Assembly (NCBI GenBank): GCA_047967505.1
Contig: CM106540.1
DNA: 64,000 nt
Origin: Dipteris shenzhenensis
Taxonomy: Eukaryota; Polypodiophyta; Polypodiopsida; Gleicheniales
Strand: one strand, 5' to 3'
In this document: positions 55,390 to 64,000 of the stretch, piece after piece
How positions within the stretch are numbered: the stretch's first letter is position 1
How the letters are laid out: each line of letters begins with the position of its first letter
Translations under genes and position numbers: made by a program
Notes under the pieces: model-generated
What the model saw: the letters and a program-made list of their open reading frames with translations, nothing else
Databases searched by the model: none
Told to the model about the DNA's origin: nothing

Positions 55390-56830
55390 GTCTCCACCAA
55401 TAATGATGGCTCTTGCTTGTATAAAGGTTGCATGTATATGTTTTTGAGGTTTGGTGTGTGGTTGAGTTTGTATATCTGGTGGCAATGGTGGATTTGATGA
55501 TGAGTCAACCTGGTAGCACGCAGGTGGTCGCCTGACCTAAGTATCCGCTAAGTAGGGCTTGTTGAGTTATGTCAAGAGCGGTGCACAATCCCTCTTGGAA
55601 CCCTCCAAAATCTACTTAGATCTTGAGGCAGCTCTCAAAGAATGAGGAACTATATTTTAGAGAAGTTATTTGAGACATGAAAGGATTCTTTTCCTTCATT
55701 GTTTCCTATCTTCATCTCATTATCGTTCTAGTTCTACATACTAGCTTCACTTAGTTACTGAGGAAGCACATGAGCGAGCAGTTGGGGAGAGCTCATGGCA
55801 CTTACGAGATGGCAATGGACGGCTGAGGGAGTATGTGCGTGAAAGCAACAAGCCACCTTAAGTGGAAGAGAGGGGGTCTCTGGTCCGGCATGCTGGAGCC
55901 CCCACGGGCCCTCCCCCCAAAAAAAAGGAAAAAATGGGGAAAAATATAGACCTCCAAAAATTAGTCTCTCTCCTTCTCCTTCAACACGTCGGGAATTGAT
56001 GAGTGAAAGAGAGATTAAACAAAGCACAGACCTATCAACATGCGTTTTGCTGATCCATTGAACTCGGTTTGCTAGGGAATTGATTGAAATAATCGCTTCA
56101 ACTGAGGCACAGCTCGACTCAATTGCCCTTTGGGGAGTTTCAAGCGAAATAAAGGATCAAGTACAGCGATTAACCAACTGTATGCGACAGATCAATGTTA
56201 AGCTTCGATCTTGGTCGGGGATCAGCTTTGCTAGAGAAGTTTCTTGATCAGGAAGCAACCTCATTCTGTTGGTTGCTGGAGAGACTCATGTTTTTCGCTA
56301 ACAAATTCCATCATTCCACATTCTTCAAGTATTTTGACAGGTAAGTTGTACGTCGGTGAATTATCCAGCTCAGGAGGGCCTGGTTGGGTGATCAATCAGA
56401 CAGCAACTCAGAACAACTGGGTTTTCATTCCAAGGAGAACCTTCCATGCCATAACCTCGAGCTTTGTTATATATGGTGGTCAATTAAGCAGGTAAGTGCT
56501 ATCCAGAAAGCACAGAGTGTGAAGATGACAAGCATATTCTTTTGAAAGGGTTGTATTCATGACTAAGGAGAACAACTTTATCTATCAAGGAAAGAAAAAG
56601 CGTCGTTTGATTTTCTACTCATTGATTCATTCTCCTAACTGAATTTTTGAAAACACCTTGAGAATAACAAATAGTGAAAAGAAAAGGAACAATGCATTTT
56701 GATCCGCCAAATAAAGTAAGATTCAATAGTGATTCAGAGAAACATATATGTTACTAAAGTGGAGATTGTGTCAAAATACAGAATTTCCCGCCGCATATAT
56801 GTGCCTTTATAGATCAGTGAGCAGATGATT
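55390..56830. other. Intergenic; 3' flank of the YSL gene
   Basis: No gene recognised. It separates the LINE 5' end from the stop codon of the transporter. The part next to 56,840 should hold the 3' untranslated region. Confidence 0.4.
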
Positions 56831-56839
56831 TCAAGCTGG

Positions 56840-59800
56840 CTAGTAGTTTGGTAAGAGGTTGTTTGTGGTCAGATTGGTATATGCTTTGCTACTCAAAAAA
56901 TACATACAGATGGGTGAATCCTTCTTTGCTAAAGCCAAAATGGCAGATATCAGAGTCCAAATGCCATCTCCACAGATTAAGCCTGAAGCCACAGCTGGAA
57001 CCAACAAATCTGCCTTGCTTCTGTTCACTCTTTGCCATGCATAGACAATTACAGTCCCCACAAACATGTCTATAGTAAAGTAGGGTCCAAGATAGAAGGG
57101 TATTGCCATTGCCATCGGAATCGGAATGTAATTTGCCCACCTTTTCAGTGGCTTGTCTTTGAGGAAGTTTATGAATATGGAAGAAAAGAAGAACCCATAG
57201 CAAAGCTCCAGGCAATGTTTCGGGAGAGCACCCAAGCCTTGCACTCCAATTGTAGCCATCGCTCTAAAAATTATAGCATTAGGAGCCTTATACTCCCCCT
57301 TTGGATCTCCTATCGGAAATGCTTTCCAAAACAGCCAGAATGTGGCAGGTGCTATAATGCAACCCATTAACGTTCCTAATACCTGGCTTACAAACATGGA
57401 CCTGGGTGAAGATAAAGTGAGATAACCTGTCTTGAAATCCTGCATCAAATCAGCTGAGCAGCCAACGATAATCATCATTACTCCACAAGATACAAGCCCA
57501 ACAATAACCCCACCGTTCTTTCCAGCCCAGGCTGAGAAGATAAAGAGCCCTAGTTTCCCATACGTTGATAGCAAGCTGCAATCAGTCAATCCACATCCAT
57601 AGGCATTGCAAAAGCCAAGGACCGGAGCCACAATATAGCTCAGTAAGACATAATACCACTTCATTTGGTGGAATATTTGTGGAATGACTCCAATAGATAT
57701 TGCAGCCAAGGCCACATAGCATGCTACAGCTACCTTGATAGGTATTCTATCCTTCAAAAACACAGCATTTCTCCGTTGTTCATCATAAGGAAGCCCTTCT
57801 GTAACTGTTAGACAAGAACCAACCACAAATTAAAATCCCAAAGAGAATCATAGCAAATAGCTTTATGGTTAGATCTTTTGTGTAATAAGAAATATGAAAA
57901 CTTTCTATAGTAAGGACTTACCCTCTTGGCTGTTTACTGGAAGTCTGCCTTTTTGGGTTTGATACAATGACCATGCCGATATCGATGTTATCTTGACAAA
58001 GTTGTAAAGGCCATCTCCTAAAATTAGGGCAATTGCAATAAAAACCTGAGTTGCAGAACACAAGGAATTTAATATTATCAGAAGGGCATTGCCAATTCAC
58101 AGGGAACACATTTACATCAAGAATGTGCAAGGCTAAAAGAGGACCTTGTAGCCATAAAGGCCTTGTAATTTCGAACCTGTGACCGCAGTCACTGGATACC
58201 AATGACCTGCTTTGTTCTGGATCAATGGCCACATAAGGCCCCATGAAAGGATACCTCCAAGTAGTAATGAGACGTTTACAAGATGAGGACAAATCATGCC
58301 AGCTCCAACATATGTCATGCTGAAGTCGAAGTAAAATCTGTATGTTACGAATTAGACAATGCGTTCATCATCAGCATCGTACGACCCACTTGTATATGAA
58401 ATAAAGACGCAGGTCACTTGGTGCTGCCAAAACGAGTGTAAGGACTAAGGAAGCACAGAGCGTAGACCTACTCATTGTCGAAGGCCTTGAATCCCAAGCT
58501 CGGGAAATGGTCAAATCCACAATTGTCTTCAGGTCCAGCAAAAAACCACTTGAATAAACTGAAGAGGAAACTGAAAGTGAAATACTTTGCAAGGGCCGTA
58601 ATCTGCTTCCTGTGTACACACGTGATTAGGCCAAACTGAGAGAACAGCAGCATTTGTTTATTAAAAGAGTAGAGCTACTATTGAAAGGTTAGGTGCTTTA
58701 GATCTATGCCTTCCTTTTATCATAAATTTGCAGAAATGGCCGTTTAAAACGCCATTTTAGGACACAGAAAGATGAGATGTAGCTATATAGCTGCTGACCC
58801 TTCGTCATCTAGTCTTCAAATTACAATACGCTTGGGCACAAGTGTTGCACAAACGCGATTACGTAATCTCTATTCAGGACTGCTAAGCGCCGATGAAGAC
58901 ATACATCAGAGAACGTTCATTGCGTTCTTCGTTGCCTTTTTTCACATTATTCGTTGAGAGGTGTTCCTCAACAGGAATGAAGAAGCTTTAGCGAATAGAA
59001 GATAACATGGCTTTTTTGGATCCATGAGGCGTGTGGAAACTGTTGATAAGCACTGCGGTTGCAGTACCGCTGGGATACGTGAGCTTGTAATCAATAATCA
59101 TTACCTGTGCTTGCAGAGAAAACCATGAGAGAGGCTTCATAAATCTTTGCTTTAATTCTAGGCTGCGAGTAACAACAACAGAACTTGAAGAAATACTGAA
59201 GAAATACTAAGATTAGAGAAGAAGCGTACCTTGCGTAGGGGAACTACTGCAACACGGCCAAGGAAACTAACTGTAAGCATGTATGCAATTATCCAACCGA
59301 ACTGCGGGTTCTTCACGTCTGCCTCACTGTCACTAGTGCTATGAACTTGGTCGTAAGTTCTCTGATCCATGCCAATCAAATACGAGCCAAAGCCTCCTGA
59401 AATTCCAGAGAACGAATCAATGAGAAATTCAGACAAGCAGAATCACGATGGAAGAGAAGGAATCTGGAATATTCAGCTACTGCTTCTAAAAAAACTGCAC
59501 AAATTGCAGTGGCTACGATATCTAATTAGGACTGTCAAGAAGGAAAACAACATGACAGAAGCATGAGAGACCATCGCTGTTCTGGAGAGGAAAAAGACGA
59601 GGAGTGCAGTGATTCATAGATGGATTGATTCATGTACATATTGGGAGCTATGGAGCAAATCCTTACCACTAAAAGCGAGGCCATAGCAGGCGACGACACA
59701 AGTTTGGATGACGGTGTTTTCCTGCCGAGTGAAATGACGATGCGAGATACCCAACTTAGTGAGAAAGCCCGTGTACAATCGAGAGAACAAGAAGCCCAGC

Positions 59801-60237
59801 AGTCCAGCAGAGACGTTGAGGGACGGAATGATTCCAGTAGTCAAGCTCAATTTGAGGGTCATGACGGAAAACAGAACTCCGAGAAAGGCACCGATGATCA
59901 TTGCACGGAGAGTGATCTGAGCGGACCAAGGAGGAACTTCCGTCGATGCAAAGATCTTCTCGCCGATAATATTGTCGGAGGCGAGGGATGATCGATGGAG
60001 CAATTCGATAGTGGGCGGCGGTTGGTCGCCGGATTGCTTGTGGGCATCGTGCTCATCACCGTGATTTTTGAGCGTCAGCTCGATATTGGGCGGAAGCTGG
60101 TCGCCGGATTTCTTGTGCTGGTGGCGCTCATGGCCATGATTGTTGAGCGTGTGCTCGTGAGCTTGGATCGATGACGGCGCTCGAAAATTTTTAGGCAACT
60201 GATCATCGAAGTTGGGGTACGTGCCGTTATCGTCCAT
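56840..60237 (-). CDS. Yellow Stripe-Like (YSL) metal-chelate transporter, OPT family, intact
   Basis: Seven exons join to 751 codons plus stop with all GT-AG junctions and matching phases: 60237-59667, 59396-59230, 59104-59007, 58609-58472, 58337-58145, 58045-57922, 57804-56840. Motifs run in YSL order: [126 protein letters not shown], then a long C-terminal exon with [28 protein letters not shown] and [19 protein letters not shown] proteins carry iron and other metals as nicotianamine or phytosiderophore chelates across plasma or internal membranes, coupled to protons. The start is the first in-frame ATG ([10 protein letters not shown]). The N-terminus is longer than usual and has a histidine-rich tandem repeat (residues 31-79). 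Confidence 0.94.
60000..60147 (-). repeat. 75-bp coding tandem repeat in the YSL N-terminus
   Basis: Two copies of a 25-residue unit (residues 31-54 and 56-79) share NHGxExxxHKxSGDQxPPxIEL. They contain many histidines and lie before the first membrane segment, so they would be cytosolic. Confidence 0.85.
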
Positions 60238-60315
60238 CTTCAAAGTTCAAGCTCAATACCTTGAAGATGGATGATCGTGCACTACCTATTATACACTCTC
60301 GGTGCTCTGTGTGTG

Positions 60316-60352
60316 TGTCTCTCTCTTTCTCTCTCTCTCTCCCTCTCCCCCT
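60316..60352. repeat. CT-rich microsatellite upstream of the YSL start
   Basis: GTGTGTGTCTCTCTC and further CT repeats, about 80-115 bp 5' of the ATG. On the transcript this would be a GA-rich leader. Confidence 0.85.
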
Positions 60353-60503
60353 ATGCTCATTGTTTCATTTTCCTTCGGTTTCTTTAAGTCTCATCGTCCC
60401 TTCTGTCTCTATGTCCTCCTTACATTGAAAAAAGAAAAGAAGCTTGGGACTTTCGTATTAATTCCTTGTGGCTAGAAAAAAAGAGGGCTCCTAGGGACGA
60501 AGG

Positions 60504-60510
60504 TATATAA
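60504..60510 (-). promoter_or_regulatory. Possible TATA box of the YSL gene
   Basis: TATATAA on the plus strand (TTATATA on the minus strand) lies about 270 bp upstream of the ATG. It is the only good TATA-like site close to the gene; position is the only support. Confidence 0.25.
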
Positions 60511-61236
60511 GGGGGAGGGGAGGAGTTCCAATTGAAGAATCATGGAGGGTAGGGGGCATTAAAGAGGGAGCCACTAATGACGTGGACATTAAAGAGAAAG
60601 GGAAATGCCAAAGGCGGAGGTGGAGGAGGGACCATTTATAATATTATAGTTATCTTTAGAGCTGGTATACTACTCTATAGTGTAGTGGTAGAGCTAAGGT
60701 GTGTGGAACACAAGATTATGGGTCTTTCTAAGACTTGATACACCTTGTTTCACACTTGAGAACTCATGTGATTCTCCATGGTGCTACTCACGAGGCTCTA
60801 CTCTACTTTTTGGGCCAATCACAAGCCCATGTCCTCATTTCATACCTCAATCATGGTGAGACCCTTTCCTCAAGGATATTCTATGGGACTTTGGGATTTT
60901 TTTGGGCTGATTGGATCAGATGTTACGTTTTATTTTGTGTCTCTTTGGTCAACACAACTTTATTTTTTGTGGCTAATCCATCATATGTTTTGTATTTATG
61001 TTTTGTTTTGTGTCTATTTCGTCAACATCACCTTTTGGCCCCGCTAAGTTTGTGGTTTTAGTGTATTTATGTTTGTTTTGTGTCTATTTAGTGAACATCA
61101 CTTTTTGTCTGTGTCGTGCTAAGGGACTATGGTTTTGTGGTCCAAAGGGCATCCCATGTTTTTAGTTTGTATTTGGTCAAGATCACGCTCTTGAGAAAGC
61201 CATTCATGCTTTAAAGAACATTACCATTTTAAGCAC

Positions 61237-61375
61237 GGGGGTCACTATGAATAAACCCTCTATATCACGTGCGTTCAAGGCATGTTTCTAAAATCCCTTA
61301 TCTATAAAATTTTCATTACTAAAATATACCCCTTTTCTATACAAATCTGTAATTTTTTTCCAAAACTATTTTAAA
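61237..61375 (+). repeat. Dispersed direct repeat, copy 1
   Basis: A 139-bp sequence starting CGGGGGTCACTATGAATAAA and ending CAAAACTATTTT recurs at 63,860-64,000 in the same orientation with roughly 88% identity. The copies could be LTRs or two members of a dispersed family. Confidence 0.85.
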
Positions 61376-61379
61376 TAGT

Positions 61380-62345
61380 CCCTTATGTATATGTATTTCT
61401 GTAAATTTTAGGAATAAAAAATATCCTTCTATTGAACTCACTACTATTCTTTTCAGTAAAAGCTTGAGTAAAGGTAGGGCCATAGTGATTTTGCCACCTT
61501 GTTGAAAATTTAGGTTAGTGTTAAGTATTGTGTTAGTTTGTTTACCCTAACCTTAACCCATTTTAAATTTTTAATAGGCATTAAAGGTTGCCTTACTACC
61601 TCACCTACCCTTCTTTTCGTTACAACAAGGCCATTCACCTATTTAGAAAGTAACATTCAAGGTCGCCTTTCTTTAGTACTCCCTCAACCACTCTTCCTTT
61701 CATTAAAGTAGGGCTATGGTAGTTTTATCACCTTGTTGGCCAATGACTAGCTCATGTCCTCCTTTGTCGCATCTCAATTGCCTTTGTAAGTGCAACTAAG
61801 TGGCTAAAGGCCTTATGACATTGTGGTAGTTTTGTGGGAAATGGGAACTTTAATACTAAGGTGCCATGTGGGTTCCACCCCTTTTTTTCTTTTTTTTTCA
61901 TGAAACCATGAGCTCTTGAGGTCAATGGTATTGGGGGAAAAAAGGCTCTGTGAAGGATTTTAGGGTTGAAAATGACATAATTCACATTTTCACCAAACAT
62001 TATAAATTTACCATGGCGAATTGGGTTTTTTCCATGAAAACTCTTTTCCTACCATGTCATTAGAGCTAAACGTTGATGGTAAAACCATGGCTCTTTATGT
62101 GTTCCATGTGTGCATCTATTCGCTATAGTATTCTAGTAGATGGAAGTAAGAGGAAATGAAGAAATAAGTAAGATGAGATAAGATGGTGATAAAAATGGGT
62201 TGAAAATGAAGAAAAGAGATGGTGATTAGCTAGGAATGAAATGTAGAGACATTTTGAATAAGAAGGAAGGTCTTGATGAAGACGCCCATGAATAAAAACA
62301 AGGGAAAAGAGACAAATCGGGAGATATATTACGTGTTCATTACTA
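61380..62345. other. AT-rich, no gene recognised
   Basis: Short frames only. Similar phrases recur within it (GTAGGGCTATGGTAGTTTT and related), suggesting old duplications. Confidence 0.4.
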
Positions 62346-62349
62346 CTCT

Positions 62350-62600
62350 TTTCCCAACATTTTCTACCAAACAAGTTACTATCTCCCTTTTCATTCTTGT
62401 CACATGAACAAGTGCATTCATCTTTTCCGCACATTTCAACCAAAATAGTCGCTATCTCCTTTTTCATTCTTGACCTTAACTAGTTGCTATCTCCTTTTTC
62501 CCCACATTTCAACCAAACTAGTCCCTATCTCCTTTTTCATTCTTGACTTTAAAAACCAAATCGTCTTTTTCATTCTTGACTCCAACAACCAAACACTCAA
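62350..62600. repeat. Diverged tandem array (CTATCTCCTTTTTCATTCTTGA units)
   Basis: At least four copies of a unit containing ACTAGTYNCTATCTCC followed by TTTTTCATTCTTGAC, with variable spacing. Confidence 0.8.
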
Positions 62601-62700
62601 CCATTCATAGACAAAAATTTTAATAAACTGTGAATTGAAAATTTTCAAAACATTAGTTAGTAGTAAATCATTAGAGAAACCTATAGGGGGAATTTTTTTT

Positions 62701-62953
62701 CTTTTAAAAAGGAGATGTCCTAAGGTTTTAACCTTTTTATTGGAAGAGAGCTTTGCTAAAGCAGCCTTAAAAAATAATGAAGTGGTGGCCCTTTAAATAT
62801 GAGTGCTATACAATGCCCCTCCTCATGGTTTTTTTCTTTTAAAAAGGAGATGTCCTAAGGTTTTAACCTTTTTATTGGAAGAGAGGTTTGTTAAAGTAGC
62901 CTTCAGAAATAATGAAGTGGTATCCCTTTAAATATGAGTTCTATCAATGCCCC
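62701..62953. repeat. 135-bp tandem duplication
   Basis: CTTTTAAAAAGGAGATGTCC starts at 62701 and at 62836. The two copies stay about 92% alike through AATGAAGTGGT and TTTAAATATGAGT. Confidence 0.92.
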
Positions 62954-62959
62954 TACTTT

Positions 62960-63855
62960 GTCTAAATTGTTGCCAATCACTCGACCTCTCAATATTCAAC
63001 GTGCCTTTAACACCTTCTCCACCTTGAATATCTACTCCTCAAAACCCAATCAAGCTCACAATCATCGAACTGATGTATTTGTTGCTTTTATATGTGGAAG
63101 CACGGTCATGCACATCTACAAAAGGGATGTCATTAGTTGATCCTCTCTATACTTGCATTTGATGAGTGCATGAGGGCAAGGCGAAATTAGTTCCACCGAG
63201 AGCCCCTCCTTTGAGCTTATCAAGCAAGGTTAAAAGTGCTCAAGCTAGCAAATGCTTCCCCCCTTATATAGAGTAGCACACACAAGATGCGGTCTCCAAT
63301 TGTGAAGGCGACAAATGGAAAAAGGTTGAAACAATGGGGTGGGTTTACAATCATGAAGGGACACATTTTCAAATCATTGTTTCTCTTGAATATGGAACTT
63401 GGAAGTTAACTTTGTGAGTCTTAGTGTACTCCTATGCAGTCTATTTGTGGCCAAGCTCACATATCATAAGAATTTTGTAATTTGGGTTCCGGTCTTCATA
63501 AGTCGACCTACATCATTGTGTTATGTAATGCAAGAACATAATCAATTACGGTTGTTGAATTTTATCTTTTTCAGACATGGGGTTCCTCTCTTAGAAAGAA
63601 TACATGCAAAAGTGTACATTTATTAATGGAAGGAAGGGAAAAAAAGAAGATTTCAACAATGAATCTCTAGATGCTAGGAATTCCTTAGTAGGTCGTGAGT
63701 TGAAATCTAGAATACTTTGTGTGGGAATATATGGTTGCTATGCTTTTGTCTTGCTTTTGTGTCTGTGGATGGTTGTGGGACATGTAAGTCTTTTTGGAAA
63801 TGACAAATCACCATTATAATAGCCATTTAGGAAAGACTAATGCTGGGAACTATTT
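62960..63855. other. No gene recognised
   Basis: AT-rich, with only short frames without motifs, between the tandem duplication and the second dispersed repeat. Confidence 0.4.
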
Positions 63856-63859
63856 TTCT

Positions 63860-64000
63860 CGGGGGGGGTCACTATGTATAAACCCTCTATATCACATGCG
63901 TTCAAGGCCTATATTTAAAATCCCTTATCTGTAAATTCTTTTTTTAATAAAATGTACCCCTTTTCTATACAAATCTGTAAATTTTTTCCAAAACTATTTT
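63860..64000 (+). repeat. Dispersed direct repeat, copy 2 (cut by window end)
   Basis: Matches 61237-61375, beginning CGGGGGGGGTCACTATGTATA and still matching at the last base of the window. Confidence 0.85.

Noticed and set aside
54766-55485. Long proline-rich frame on the minus strand at the LINE 5' end
   Set aside because: It follows from extreme G/A-rich (C/T on the other strand) composition; there is no motif and it lies in the LINE leader.
60660-60740. tRNA-like A-box (TAGTGGTAGAGC) suggesting a tRNA gene or SINE head
   Set aside because: No B-box at the right distance and no cloverleaf can be drawn; kept out as too weak.
1-64000. CRISPR arrays, bacterial operons or organellar insertion
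   Set aside because: The tandem repeats lack regular spacers, genes have spliceosomal introns, and no plastid or mitochondrial gene was seen.

Overview
This window is plant nuclear DNA: eukaryotic, intron-rich and packed with transposable elements. The best evidence is two genes that can be spliced into uninterrupted plant proteins. One is a beta-1,3-galactosyltransferase (11 exons, 407 codons) and the other a Yellow Stripe-Like metal-chelate transporter (7 exons, 751 codons), both on the minus strand. The repeats are also plant types: Ty1/copia, Tat-lineage Ty3/gypsy, CACTA, hAT, Helitron, a plant L1-type LINE and long GA/CT/CA microsatellites. I cannot name the species; a land plant with a large repeat-rich genome is as far as the sequence goes.

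Layout. 0.4-1.9 kb: Helitron debris (RPA70-like and Pif1-like helicase fragments), next to the first exon of a 2-oxoglutarate dioxygenase gene (2.6-3.2 kb). 4.2-6.2 kb: decayed CACTA tnp2 transposase. 6.2-8.3 kb: decayed Ty3/gypsy pol. 9.6-10.8 kb: decayed copia gag-protease. 15.8-19.5 kb: intact galactosyltransferase. 22.5-23.1 kb: orphan non-LTR ORF1. 27.6-28.5 kb: hAT transposase fragment. 30.9-31.7 kb: gypsy RT and gag fragments. 48.3-55.4 kb: GC-rich dead LINE. 56.8-60.2 kb: intact YSL transporter. 60.3-64 kb: AT-rich repeats.

The most unusual stretch is 32.4-47.1 kb. It is bounded by a 34-bp inverted repeat (33/34 identical) and is about 14.6 kb long, or about 9.05 kb without a young, apparently intact copia element nested in it (38,765-44,324; 298-bp LTRs with three differences; TSD TAGAT). 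The non-copia part carries four spaced gene remnants. (i) A four-exon coiled-coil plus DDE-transposase-like protein of a family I cannot name. (ii) A divergent histone H3-like protein with a very long proline-rich tail containing several segments that resemble the H3 N-terminus. (iii) A convergent unknown gene that the copia element split in frame. (iv) A second unknown minus-strand gene with a possible beta-grasp tail. Promoter-like TATA plus telo-box pairs lie upstream of (ii) and (iii). In-frame stops in all four genes are explicable as Gln/Arg codons changed by one C-to-T transition, and this is supported by alignment at two H3 positions. My reading is a decayed, undescribed large DNA transposon that carried a histone H3-like gene. 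The boundaries, the membership of each gene and the autonomy of the element are inferences to be tested.
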